The notes under the pieces are model-generated. The model saw only the letters and a list, made by a program, of their open reading frames with translations. It ran no database searches and was not told the origin of the DNA. Below are positions 1 to 8,175 of a stretch of 64,000 nt of DNA, in pieces (position 1 is the stretch's first letter; each line of letters begins with the position of its first letter). Origin of the DNA: Palsa-504 sp963795795 (lineage in GTDB: Bacteria > Actinomycetota > Actinomycetes > Streptosporangiales > Streptosporangiaceae); contig CAWCJS010000034.1 in assembly GCA_963795795.1 (NCBI GenBank), forward strand, positions 496,001 to 560,000. The letters run 5' to 3'. Position numbers and translations under genes: made by a program.

Positions 1-398
1 ACCTTCACCCCGTGGGCCAGCGCATCCCGGACGCCGTTCGCCCCGGGAAACGACGGTAGCAGCGCCGGGTGCGTATTCACGCAGCGCCCGCCGAAGGAGC
101 CGAGGAACTCACCGCCGACGAGCTTCATGAACCCGGCCAGGACGACCAGGTCGGGGGCGTGGCGCGCGCACGCGCGGGTCAGGGCCAGATCCCAGTCCGC
201 CCGCGTGGGGTGGTCCGCCCGGCGGACGGTGAACGTGGGCAGCCCGGCCCGTTCGGCCCGGGCCAGCGCGCCGATTGCGCCGCGGTCCGCGCCCACCGCG
301 GCCACCAGGGCCCCGTAGCCCGGGTCTCGGCAGGCGTCGATCAGCGCCTGGAGGTTGGTCCCCTCGCCGGAGACGAGGACCACCAGCCGCGCGACCAT
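1..398 (-). CDS. purN: Phosphoribosylglycinamide formyltransferase, C-terminus beyond window
   Basis: PurN transfers a formyl group from 10-formyl-THF to GAR in cytosolic purine synthesis. The 132 visible residues start at an ATG and open with a Rossmann strand and the GEGTNLQALI phosphate-binding stretch (residues 11-20). They continue through VLAGFMKLVG to the catalytic CVNTHPALLPSFPG segment, with Asn108 and His110. The conserved Asp near residue 144 lies outside the window. In related actinomycetes purN sits beside purH and downstream of sucCD, which fits this order. The gene is truncated only by the window edge. Confidence 0.96.
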   Translation of the reverse strand, partial: MVARLVVLVSGEGTNLQALIDACRDPGYGALVAAVGADRGAIGALARAERAGLPTFTVRRADHPTRADWDLALTRACARHAPDLVVLAGFMKLVGGEFLGSFGGRCVNTHPALLPSFPGANGVRDALAHGVK

Positions 399-456
399 GC
401 CGCCACTGTAAAGGCAGGTGAAGGTCAGGCGGCTGGCAGAGGCAAAATAGAAGCCG

Positions 457-939
457 ATGGCCAGATCCTCACCACCCGGCCGGCGCGGGGCGCCACCCCG
501 GGGGATGCTGCCCGCCAGGCAGCTACCGCCTGCGGACCCCGTGCTTCGCCAGCGCGCCCTGGCGGCGCTCGCCATGGGCGTGCTCAGCCTGCTCGGCCTG
601 GCGCTCGGGCTCGGGAACCTGAGCCGCGGCATCTACGTGGCCGTCTTGGCCCTGCTGTTCGCCGTCACGGCGATCTGGCTGGGCGTGGCGGCGAACCGGA
701 AGGCGCGGCGTGGCGGCACGGCCCGCCCGCGCGGGGCGATCAGCGGGATCGTGCTGGGCGGGTTCGGCCTGGCGTTCAGCGTGCTATGGCTGCTGGTCCT
801 GGCGGTGTTCTGGCCTCAGGTGAGCGCGTATTACTCCTGCATGAACGGCGCGAACACGGTGGCCACGCAGCAGGCCTGCCACGCGCAGTTCACCAAGTCG
901 GTCGGCGGGGAGATCAGTGTCCTGGACAGCGGCCGGTAG
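457..939 (+). CDS. Small integral membrane protein (DUF4190-like)
   Basis: A 160-residue protein with a proline-rich N-terminal tail (about residues 1-28) and three hydrophobic stretches, near 34-55, 60-80 and 95-122. A basic loop (NRKARRGG) lies between the second and third. The C-terminal ~35 residues, with three cysteines or polar turns, should be extracytoplasmic. The helix-RKARRGG-helix layout resembles DUF4190-type proteins of actinomycetes; no function is known. It is divergent from purN and convergent with the DUF6350 gene, six bases away. The exact start is uncertain because only a weak GA-rich site precedes the ATG. Confidence 0.7.
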   Translation: MARSSPPGRRGAPPRGMLPARQLPPADPVLRQRALAALAMGVLSLLGLALGLGNLSRGIYVAVLALLFAVTAIWLGVAANRKARRGGTARPRGAISGIVLGGFGLAFSVLWLLVLAVFWPQVSAYYSCMNGANTVATQQACHAQFTKSVGGEISVLDSGR

Positions 940-945
940 CGGCCG

Positions 946-2337
946 TCATTCGTCCTCCGGCTCGCCCTGATCCCAGGCGGCCCAGGGGTTCAGGTAGATC
1001 CGGTGGCCTTCAGCGTCGTCGGTCTCGTCCACCACCCCGGGGATGACCGGGATCGGGATGGGGCCAGTGTCCGCGTCGTCGTCCGGGACAGGCAGAACCG
1101 CTGACCGGCGGCGGCCGGCGCGGCGGAGGATCATCCAGTTCGCCGCGGCGGCGGTCAGCGCCGCGGTCACGCCGATCTCCAGGACGGCCACCAGGGTGAC
1201 CTGCCAGCCGGACGGGCCGACCACGGCCAGGCGGCCGTCGCCGAGCGGGCCGCCCGAGAACGCCGCGGTCAGGCCGAGCAGGGCGCCCGCCCCCGCGCCG
1301 GCGATGAACCCCCACAGCGGGGCGGCCTCGAGCACCGGCGTGGGGGCGATCCGGGCCGTGACGAGCCCGCCCAACGCGCCCGCCACGTACGGGACGGCGA
1401 GCACGAGGACCGAGACCAGGCCAGGACCGGCCGGTCGCCCGCCGGCGGGCAGGGCCGCGAGCATCGGGAAGAGGGGGACCGCCCCGAGCGCCGAGCCGGT
1501 CGGGGCGATGATGGTGCCCGTGCCGAACGCGAAGCCGGGGCCGAGGGTGTAGGCGACGGCCCAGACGATGGCGTTCGGGACGTAGGCGAGCTGGGCGAGG
1601 AGCAGCAGGGCCGCTCCCATGGGGCCCGGGGTCAGCGCGTCGGTGGCCGCCCTCATCTCCCCCAGGTGCACCGCCAGGGAGCCGCCCGCCAGCACCGCAC
1701 CGGACGCGACCAGGATCGCGCCCGCCGCGACCACACCCATCACGATCGAGCGCGGCCGGGCGGGCATCAGCCCGGTCAGCCGGGACCACGGAGCCAGCCC
1801 GCGGGCGGCGCCCAGCCCGCCCGCGACCAGGGCGAGCAGGAACGACGCAATCACGGCCTGCCAGAGCGTGGGCGCCAGCTGGGCCGTCCTGCTCGCCACG
1901 GCCACCCCCGCGGCCAGCAGCGTGTAGGGCAGCGCGAGGGCGACGGCGACGTAGCCGATGTGGCGCAGCCGGGTGACCGCCCCGGCGTGCACGACCCACC
2001 GCCCGGCCAGGAAGAGCAGCGCGCCGGGCAACAGCACGAGCCCGAGCGGGAGCATGCCGATCCGCCCCGCCCCGCGGACCGTGAACCCGACGTGGTGCGC
2101 GACCAGCCACAGCATGGCCGCGGTCCGCAGCACCCCAGCGAGCCCGCCGCCGATGCCCACGCGCGGGGCCGTGATCCACCCGATCAGGGTCAGGGTGACC
2201 AGGACGGCGAGCCCGCTGGCGGCCGCGGCGCAGGCCGCGATGGCCCCCGTGATGACCAGCGGCCGCGCCGGTCGCCCCCCGGCCCTGCCCTCGGCCCCGG
2301 GGGGAGCGGTCGGCCGGGCCTGCTCGGAAACAGCCAT
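946..2337 (-). CDS. Multi-pass membrane protein, DUF6350 family
   Basis: A 463-residue protein with about ten hydrophobic helices and an acidic C-terminal tail (DDDADTGPIPIPVIPG, then a stretch ending GEPEDE). DUF6350 proteins are a conserved actinobacterial family of unknown function, regularly found between sucD and purN as here. The start is the ATG at 2337 with AGGA eight bases upstream. The same frame stays open upstream through sucD, but that part is only a shadow of sucD. Transcription is probably with sucCD, since the gap to sucD is 56 bases. The membrane location follows from the sequence; no reaction can be assigned. Confidence 0.88.
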   Translation of the reverse strand: MAVSEQARPTAPPGAEGRAGGRPARPLVITGAIAACAAAASGLAVLVTLTLIGWITAPRVGIGGGLAGVLRTAAMLWLVAHHVGFTVRGAGRIGMLPLGLVLLPGALLFLAGRWVVHAGAVTRLRHIGYVAVALALPYTLLAAGVAVASRTAQLAPTLWQAVIASFLLALVAGGLGAARGLAPWSRLTGLMPARPRSIVMGVVAAGAILVASGAVLAGGSLAVHLGEMRAATDALTPGPMGAALLLLAQLAYVPNAIVWAVAYTLGPGFAFGTGTIIAPTGSALGAVPLFPMLAALPAGGRPAGPGLVSVLVLAVPYVAGALGGLVTARIAPTPVLEAAPLWGFIAGAGAGALLGLTAAFSGGPLGDGRLAVVGPSGWQVTLVAVLEIGVTAALTAAAANWMILRRAGRRRSAVLPVPDDDADTGPIPIPVIPGVVDETDDAEGHRIYLNPWAAWDQGEPEDE

Positions 2338-2393
2338 ATACCCGATCCTGACAACGCCCGCCCGCCGGCCCAAGCAGGCGCGCCGGGAGCGGG

Positions 2394-3278
2394 CTAGCGC
2401 CGCATGATGTCGCGGACCAGAGCGGCGGTCTCGCTGGGGGTCTTGCCGACGCGGACGCCGGCCTTCTCCAGCGCTTCCTTCTTGGCCTGGGCGGTACCGG
2501 AGGAGCCCGAGATGATCGCTCCGGCGTGCCCCATCGTCTTGCCTTCCGGCGCGGTGAACCCGGCCACGTACCCCACGACCGGCTTGGTCACGTGCTGCTC
2601 GATGAAGGCTCCGGCCCGTTCCTCGGCGTCGCCGCCGATCTCGCCGATCATCACGATGGCGTCGGTCTCCGGGTCCTGCTCGAACGCCTGCAGGCAGTCG
2701 ATGTGCGTGGTCCCGATCACCGGGTCGCCGCCGATCCCGACCGCGGTGGAGAACCCGATGTCGCGCAGTTCGTACATCATCTGGTAGGTCAGGGTGCCCG
2801 ACTTGGAAACCAGGCCGATGCGGCCCTCGGTGGTGATGTCGGCCGGGATGATGCCGGCGTTGGACTTGCCCGGCGAGGCGACGCCCGGACAGTTCGGCCC
2901 GATGATCCGCGTCTGGTGGCCGGCCTCGCCGGCGTACGCCCAGAACTCCGCGGTGTCGTGCACCGGGATGCCCTCGGTGATCACGATGCACAGCGGAATC
3001 CGCGCGTCGATCGCCTCGATCACTGCGGCCTTGGTCCCGGCCGCGGGCACGAAGACCACGGACACATCGGCTCCGGTGGCCGCCATGGTCTCGGCGACCG
3101 TGCCGAAGACCGGGACGTCCACCCCGTTCAGCTCGACGGTCTGGCCCGCCTTCCGCGGGTTGGTACCGCCGACCACGTTGGTCCCGGCGGCCAGCATCCG
3201 GGCGCCGTGCCTGCGGCCCTCGGAGCCGGTGACACCCTGGATCATGACGCGGCTCTGGCCGGTCAGGAAGATCGCCAT
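2394..3278 (-). CDS. sucD: Succinyl-CoA ligase (ADP-forming) alpha subunit
   Basis: SucD (294 residues, normal length) forms the TCA-cycle enzyme that converts succinyl-CoA to succinate with nucleotide phosphorylation. It has the N-terminal CoA-binding Rossmann fold (residues 1-130, beginning MAIFLTGQSRVMIQG). The catalytic phospho-histidine is in TMGHAGAIISG (His251). It begins three bases after the sucC stop, in the standard sucCD operon. A GGGGG stretch precedes the ATG by about eight bases. Nothing is unusual. Confidence 0.98.
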   Translation of the reverse strand: MAIFLTGQSRVMIQGVTGSEGRRHGARMLAAGTNVVGGTNPRKAGQTVELNGVDVPVFGTVAETMAATGADVSVVFVPAAGTKAAVIEAIDARIPLCIVITEGIPVHDTAEFWAYAGEAGHQTRIIGPNCPGVASPGKSNAGIIPADITTEGRIGLVSKSGTLTYQMMYELRDIGFSTAVGIGGDPVIGTTHIDCLQAFEQDPETDAIVMIGEIGGDAEERAGAFIEQHVTKPVVGYVAGFTAPEGKTMGHAGAIISGSSGTAQAKKEALEKAGVRVGKTPSETAALVRDIMRR

Positions 3279-3281
3279 CGC

Positions 3282-4469
3282 TCATGCCCCCTTCGCGGCG
3301 AGTTCCGCGGCCCGGTGGGCCGCGCCGTCCATCGTGGCCACCTGTTCGACCGCGCCGATGGCCGCCTCGGACAGGATGCGCCTGCCCTCGGCGGCGTTGT
3401 TGCCGTCGAGCCTGACCACGATCGGGCGGTCCACGTGGTCACCGCGCGCTTCCAGCATGCCGATCGCCGAGACGATCCCGTTGGCCACCGCGTCGCAGGA
3501 GGTGATGCCGCCGAACACGTTGACCAGGACGCTGCGCACGCTCGGGTCGGACAGGACGATCTCCAGGCCGTTCGCCATCACCTCGGCGGAGGCCCCGCCG
3601 CCGATGTCGAGGAAGTTCGCCGGGCGGATCCCGCCGAACTGCTGGCCCGCGTAGGCCACCACGTCGAGGGTCGACATGACCAGGCCCGCGCCGTTGCCGA
3701 TGATGCCGACCTCGCCTTCGAGCTTGACGTAGTTGAGGTGCTTCTCCCGGGCCCGGGCCTCGATCGGGTCGGTGTTGCTGACGTCGTCGAACCTGGCGTG
3801 CTCCTGCCGGAACGCGGCGTTGTCGTCCAGCGTCACCTTGCCGTCGACCGCGAGCACCTCGCCGTCGGTGGTGAGCGCCATCGGGTTGACCTCGGCCAGC
3901 GTGGCGTCTTCGTCCGCGAACATGGCCCACAGGCGTTCGGCCACGAGGGCGGCTCCCGCGGCAGCCTCGGCCGGGATGCGGCCCGCCGCGATGATCTCCG
4001 CCGCCTTGGCGCTGTCCACGCCGGTCAGCGGCGATATCGGGATCCTGGCCACCGCCTCCGGGCTGCTGTGCGCGACCTCCTCGATCTCCATGCCGCCCTG
4101 CACGGTGCAGATGCACAGGAAGGTCCGGTTGGCCCGGTCCAGCAGGAAGGACAGGTAGTACTCGGCCGCGATGTCGCTCGCCTGGGCGATCAGCACCGAG
4201 TGGACGGTGTGGCCCTTGATGTCCATGCCGAGGATCTGGCTGGCCTTGGCGTACGCCTCGTCCGGGCCCTCCGCCAACTTGACTCCCCCGGCCTTCCCGC
4301 GCCCGCCGGTCTTCACCTGCGCCTTCACCACGACCAGGGGGTGCCCTTGGGCGGCGAAGTCCGCCGCGATCTGGCGCGCTTCGTCGGCCGTGCGGGCCAC
4401 CTGGCCCGCCTGCACGGGGACGCCGTATTCGGCGAACAGTTCCTTCGCCTGATACTCGAACAGGTCCAC
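3282..4469 (-). CDS. sucC: Succinyl-CoA ligase (ADP-forming) beta subunit
   Basis: SucC (395 residues) is the nucleotide- and succinate-binding subunit. It begins VDLFEYQAKELFAEYGVP, followed by the ATP-grasp domain with the GGRGKAGGVKLA loop near residue 50. The C-terminal CoA-ligase domain contains the IGNGAGLVMST and NIFGG-like (VNVFGGI) motifs. I chose the GTG at 4469 because GAGGG lies six bases upstream; a TTG two codons earlier would sit on top of that site. It is the first gene of the sucCD unit, with an integrase remnant behind it. Confidence 0.97.
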   Translation of the reverse strand: MDLFEYQAKELFAEYGVPVQAGQVARTADEARQIAADFAAQGHPLVVVKAQVKTGGRGKAGGVKLAEGPDEAYAKASQILGMDIKGHTVHSVLIAQASDIAAEYYLSFLLDRANRTFLCICTVQGGMEIEEVAHSSPEAVARIPISPLTGVDSAKAAEIIAAGRIPAEAAAGAALVAERLWAMFADEDATLAEVNPMALTTDGEVLAVDGKVTLDDNAAFRQEHARFDDVSNTDPIEARAREKHLNYVKLEGEVGIIGNGAGLVMSTLDVVAYAGQQFGGIRPANFLDIGGGASAEVMANGLEIVLSDPSVRSVLVNVFGGITSCDAVANGIVSAIGMLEARGDHVDRPIVVRLDGNNAAEGRRILSEAAIGAVEQVATMDGAAHRAAELAAKGA

Positions 4470-4504
4470 GCTCAACCCTCACCATTTCTGCTGTTCATAA
4501 GCTT

Positions 4505-4790
4505 TTATCGGTAGACGGCCACAGTGCCAGCCTCAAGATCCACCTCGGACCAGCGCAGGGCGCGAGCCTCCCCGGTGCGGAAGCCGCCGAGCATGCTCAC
4601 GGCGACGTACGGCCACAGGCGCGTCTCCCTTGGCTGCGTCCAGCACGGCCAGAGCCTGCTCCAGGTTGAGTGACCTAGACGGCCGCCCCGGTTTTCCTGT
4701 GGGCACGGCAGCCAGATCCGCCACGTTCCGCACCACGAGGTCATTGACCATCGCGTTGCGGATGGCCTGGATCAGGATCATCCGGGCCAG
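4505..4790 (-). pseudogene. Decayed tyrosine-recombinase (phage integrase) fragment
   Basis: Two reading frames together give a recognisable integrase core. An N-terminal piece (RLSTRSVRLARMILIQAI, then LVVRNVADLAAVP) sits in one frame. The piece YVAVSMLGGFRTGEARALRW-SEVDLEAG, around the first catalytic Arg, sits in another. An in-frame TAG precedes the first piece, a frameshift near 4620 separates the two, and the His-x-x-Arg and Tyr boxes are missing. This is a relic of an integrated element next to sucC; no intact attachment site or tRNA is visible. Confidence 0.75.
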
Positions 4791-4885
4791 CCTAACGCTC
4801 CTGGTTGACAGGCGCTAAGCCAGCGTGCCCCAGCCTGGCGTGAGGGGCCGGATGGACCTTGATCTGTACTTCACGGCTGGCCCGA

Positions 4886-5293
4886 TCAGCACGGCGACCC
4901 GAGGTGGCCGGGATCGCGGCTGCGCTGGCCTAGGAGCAGGCCGGCCAGGAAGATGGCCGTCGCGCAGGCGTACAGGACGTGGAAGACCGCGCCGCGCGGG
5001 CGGCCCTCGGGCAGGACGGCGATCGAGGCAAAGTACCCGCCTTGGGCGAACAGGGCGTAGGTGAGCTCGGTCCAGAAGGCCCAGCGGTCACGCCGGCGCA
5101 GCGGGCCGAGCGCGACGGCGATCGCGATCAGGTCCATCCCCGTGAGCAGGCCGATGGCCTGCAGCGCGTGGAACCTGGCGTGCGCGGGCCAGTCCGGGTC
5201 ACGGACGTGCTCCAGCGTCGGGATGACGTTGCCGATCAGGTGGCCCGTGGCCGAGGCCGCCACCAGGATCGTCGGCAGCTGGCTTCTGTTCAT
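4886..5293 (-). CDS. Four-helix membrane protein of unknown function
   Basis: A 135-residue protein with four hydrophobic stretches (about residues 7-25, 43-62, 75-95, 105-122) separated by short polar loops. The N-terminal helix carries ATGHLIGN, and the loop RDPDWPAHARFHALQAIG is rich in His and Trp. It starts only six bases after the stop of the FAD oxidoreductase gene, so the two are almost certainly co-transcribed. A role as membrane partner or quinone/haem-related anchor for that enzyme is speculation. I do not recognise a named family with confidence. Confidence 0.7.
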   Translation of the reverse strand: MNRSQLPTILVAASATGHLIGNVIPTLEHVRDPDWPAHARFHALQAIGLLTGMDLIAIAVALGPLRRRDRWAFWTELTYALFAQGGYFASIAVLPEGRPRGAVFHVLYACATAIFLAGLLLGQRSRDPGHLGSPC

Positions 5294-5299
5294 ACGGTC

Positions 5300-6814
5300 C
5301 TAGTGCGCGTCGGCAGCCGGGTACAGGATCCGCTGCATGGCGGGATTCAGGAACATGCGCTCCGGGTCGATCTGATCCCGGAGCCGGGCGAACTTCGCCA
5401 GGTTACCGCCCCAGGCCTGGTGAATATAGGGGACGATGCCCGGGATATCCGCGAAATACTTGGCCCAGTGGGGCCGGGCCTCCAGCTCCGGTGAGCTCAT
5501 CCACGCGGCGGCGACGTCGTCGAAGAATTCGTGGCATTTCGGGGTCCCGGCCACGCTGATGAGCTCGAAATAGCAGTGGTGCTCGCCGTTGGTGCTGAAC
5601 GCCGGGGACAGCCAGACGTTGCTGTCGCGGATGACGCGCATCTCCAGGACCAGGTTGAGCGGGCTTTCGCCCGCGGCGGCCCGTTCCCGGACCTTGTCCA
5701 CCACGATCTGCCAGGCCTTGGCCACGTTACGGAATTCGGGGTCGATGACAATGGCGAAGGACATGATCTCGCACCGCACGTTCTCGATGAACTTCTGGTA
5801 GTGCAGGGAGTCGGCTGCGTCGCGCACGACGCTGTGGTGCCTCGGCACCAGGCCCCGGTACAAGGTCTCGTTGAACGCCCGGGTGGCCGTCGGGACATTC
5901 TTGGCGGCCCGCCACAGCGCGTTCCCGATCGTGGTCTTCGCGAAGTCCGCCGGCGTGCTGGCCCACGAGCGCCGCCGGGCCGGGGCGTCGGTCCGGTTCC
6001 AGCTCTTGGCCCACAGGCCAGAGGCCTGCGGCAGCCAGAACACCTCCACGTAGTCATTCCCGGACAGGAAAGACCGCAGCTGCCCCAGGTCATCGGTCAG
6101 CGAGAGCGGCAGGTGCTCGTCGACCGCGACCAGGTGGAAGTCCGGCACCACGCGGAGCGTGAGGTCGTAGATGACGCCCAGGGTGCCGAGGTTGCACCGG
6201 ACCGCGTTCATCACGTCGGGCCCGTGGGTGGCCTCGCTGAACCGGACCACCTCTCCGGTGTGCGTGATGATGGTCATCGCCTCCACCAGGTCGGAGATCG
6301 TCTGGGACTCCCACCCCGCACCGTGGCAGCCGGTCGCCACGATCCCGCCATAGCGCACGCTCGTCAGCACCACGTTGGTGGGCATCGCGAGGCCGTGCCG
6401 GCGGAGCACGCGGTCGAGCTCGGCGACGCTCACCCCGGATTCGACCGTGACCAGCCGCCGTTCCACGTCCACCGGGCCGATCCGGGTCAGGTGCACCGAA
6501 TCGATGAGGAAGTCCTCAGTCAGGCTGAGCGGACCCATCGTGTGGCCCCGCCCGGCGATGGCGACCCGGCGGCCGGATGCCGCCGCGGCGCGCACGATGG
6601 CCTGCACGCCCTCCAGGGTGCGCGGGTAGAACACGCGCTCCGGGCTGCATTCCTGGCTCCGGGCCCAGTTCTGCCACCGGACCCCGCTGCGCCCTTCGAC
6701 GCTGGCGAGCCGCGCGAGTGCGTCACTGGTGGAGTCGGTCCTGGCCGCGCGCTGGCCCCTGCACAGCGCGCCATCACTGGTCGGGGGGGCCTCCAACAAC
6801 TGGCTAACCGACAT
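5300..6814 (-). CDS. FAD-linked oxidase, sugar-lactone oxidase (ALO/GULO) type
   Basis: A 504-residue flavoprotein of the PCMH/VAO family. The N-terminal FAD-binding domain (about residues 50-230) has RVAIAGRGHTMG and GGIVATGCHGAG, where the RGH histidine is the usual site of covalent FAD. The C-terminal domain ends in IDPERMFLNPAMQRIL, typical of D-arabinono-/L-gulono-lactone oxidases. Such enzymes oxidise sugar lactones or alditols with O2. The ATG at 6814 was chosen over an in-frame upstream extension that is Arg/Ser-rich and not conserved-looking. The membrane gene follows it by six bases. Confidence 0.85.
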   Translation of the reverse strand: MSVSQLLEAPPTSDGALCRGQRAARTDSTSDALARLASVEGRSGVRWQNWARSQECSPERVFYPRTLEGVQAIVRAAAASGRRVAIAGRGHTMGPLSLTEDFLIDSVHLTRIGPVDVERRLVTVESGVSVAELDRVLRRHGLAMPTNVVLTSVRYGGIVATGCHGAGWESQTISDLVEAMTIITHTGEVVRFSEATHGPDVMNAVRCNLGTLGVIYDLTLRVVPDFHLVAVDEHLPLSLTDDLGQLRSFLSGNDYVEVFWLPQASGLWAKSWNRTDAPARRRSWASTPADFAKTTIGNALWRAAKNVPTATRAFNETLYRGLVPRHHSVVRDAADSLHYQKFIENVRCEIMSFAIVIDPEFRNVAKAWQIVVDKVRERAAAGESPLNLVLEMRVIRDSNVWLSPAFSTNGEHHCYFELISVAGTPKCHEFFDDVAAAWMSSPELEARPHWAKYFADIPGIVPYIHQAWGGNLAKFARLRDQIDPERMFLNPAMQRILYPAADAH

Positions 6815-7015
6815 AACCGCACTCCTCGCTGTCCTGCGACAAGCCGGGATTGACCGGCTACGGCTAGCGTGCCGGGAGCACGGCGCAGGGGCAGTCATCA
6901 GGCCGACAGCAGGGGTGTCGCGTTGCCGACACTGTGGCGGGGTGGCGGGCTAGGCTAAAACTAGACATCAAGGGCGCTCGACACCGCCGAAGGCGGGCAC
7001 CTAGGAGGGGACGTC

Positions 7016-7411
7016 GTGGCTGAGCATCCGAATGCCGCTCTGCTCCGGGAGGCGATCTCGATCTTCAACCGGGGAGATTTCGACGCGTACCGGGAGTACT
7101 TCACCGAAGACGTCGTCTGGCACGTCGGGGGGAACCATCCCCTGAGCGGCGACTACCGCGGGCGGGACGCAATCTTCGAGTACTTCGAGACGGTCCGGGG
7201 CCTCACCGGCGGGGGCTTGCGGAGCGAGCCGCACGATATCCTCGCCGACGATTCGCACGGCGGGGTCTTTACCCAGGTGACAGCGGACCGGGGTGACCGG
7301 CACCTGGACGTCGTGCTCGCGCAGGCCTACCGGATCAATCCGGACGGGAAGTTCACCGAGTACTGGGCCCTGGCCGATGATCAGGACGCGGTCAACGCGT
7401 TCTGGTCCTAG
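7016..7411 (+). CDS. SnoaL-like (NTF2-fold) protein
   Basis: A 131-residue protein of the SnoaL/ketosteroid-isomerase-like fold: helix NAALLREAISIFNRGDFD, then YREYFTEDVVWHVGG and the loop SGDYRGRDAIFEYF, ending in the ALADDQDAVNAFW strand. Members are cyclases, isomerases or small-ligand-binding proteins, and the substrate cannot be read from sequence. The start is GTG with a strong GGAGGGG site seven bases upstream. It is followed 60 bases later by a paralogue with the same ending (DQxxxxxFWS), so the pair probably arose by tandem duplication. Confidence 0.85.
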   Translation: MAEHPNAALLREAISIFNRGDFDAYREYFTEDVVWHVGGNHPLSGDYRGRDAIFEYFETVRGLTGGGLRSEPHDILADDSHGGVFTQVTADRGDRHLDVVLAQAYRINPDGKFTEYWALADDQDAVNAFWS

Positions 7412-7471
7412 CGGGGCCAGCGCCGTACGGAATGGACGTGGAGACGTGGACACCGGTCCTGGAGGCCAGCA

Positions 7472-7861
7472 ATGACTGAACGTCTGAATGCCGCCGATGT
7501 GCAGCGGGGCTTTGAAGCGTGGAACAGCGGCCGGATGGACGTCCTCAGGGAGTCCCTCTCTGAAGATGCCGTCCTGCACTTTGCCGGGAATAACGCCATG
7601 AGCGGCACTTACCGAGGACGAGACGCGGTAATAGACGCGCTGGCCAGAGCCATCCAGCGATGGAGCCCGCACTCTGATGTGGAGAGCATCCTGGTCAGTG
7701 ACGATCACCTGATGATCTTCCATCACGCCACCGGTGAGCACGAAGGGACGCTCTACGACGTGACCCCGGTGATCGCGATGAAGCTTGATGCCAATGGCAA
7801 GGTGATGGAGGTGTGGTCCCTCGCCAACGATCAGAGCGGGTATGACCAGTTCTGGTCGTGA
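7472..7861 (+). CDS. SnoaL-like (NTF2-fold) protein, tandem paralogue
   Basis: A 129-residue protein of the same fold as its upstream neighbour: AFEAWNSG-type helix, LRESLSEDAVLHFAGNN, SGTYRGRDAVIDALA, and the terminal SLANDQSGYDQFWS. Sequence identity with the first copy is moderate, so they are probably distinct in ligand. An AGGCC site precedes the ATG only weakly. It lies in the same transcription direction as the ferredoxin gene at 7932, which suggests a three-gene unit. Its role in tailoring a product of the nearby P450 is inference. Confidence 0.84.
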   Translation: MTERLNAADVQRGFEAWNSGRMDVLRESLSEDAVLHFAGNNAMSGTYRGRDAVIDALARAIQRWSPHSDVESILVSDDHLMIFHHATGEHEGTLYDVTPVIAMKLDANGKVMEVWSLANDQSGYDQFWS

Positions 7862-7931
7862 CTAATCCGTGCCGAACACGCTCCTGTCCTTGTGGACGCT
7901 GCGCGAGCTACCGGTCCCGTGGGGGTAAGCC

Positions 7932-8156
7932 ATGAGCCGCTGGAAGGTTTCCGTCGATAAGAACGCGTGCATCGGGTCGGCCATGTGCGTAGCCCTCGCT
8001 CCTGGCCGGTTCGTTCTGGACGAGCGGCAGCGGTCCGGTCCAGTTGAGGCGGAGATCGATCCGGACGAGGTGGCGCGGGACGCTGCCGCCTCCTGCCCGT
8101 CAGAGGCGATCAGCCTGGTCGATGCCGACACGGGTCAGCCGGTCGACCTGGACTAA
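7932..8156 (+). CDS. [3Fe-4S] ferredoxin, P450 electron donor type
   Basis: A 74-residue ferredoxin beginning MSRWKVSVDKNACIGSAMC. The cluster ligands are CIGSAMC (C-x5-C with no middle cysteine) and a distal CPSEAI. This three-cysteine pattern is characteristic of the [3Fe-4S] ferredoxins that serve actinomycete cytochromes P450. It is convergent with the P450 gene at 8176, 19 bases away. A candidate reductase lies at 14124. It should pass single electrons from that reductase to the P450 in the cytosol. Confidence 0.94.
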   Translation: MSRWKVSVDKNACIGSAMCVALAPGRFVLDERQRSGPVEAEIDPDEVARDAAASCPSEAISLVDADTGQPVDLD

Positions 8157-8175
8157 TGAGCGGTCGGCGTCGAGT

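Noticed and set aside
946..3285. A single 779-codon gene covering DUF6350 and sucD
   Set aside because: The N-terminal part is an alternate-frame reading of sucD, rich in Arg/Asp/Gly. The DUF6350 ATG with its own Shine-Dalgarno site is at 2337.
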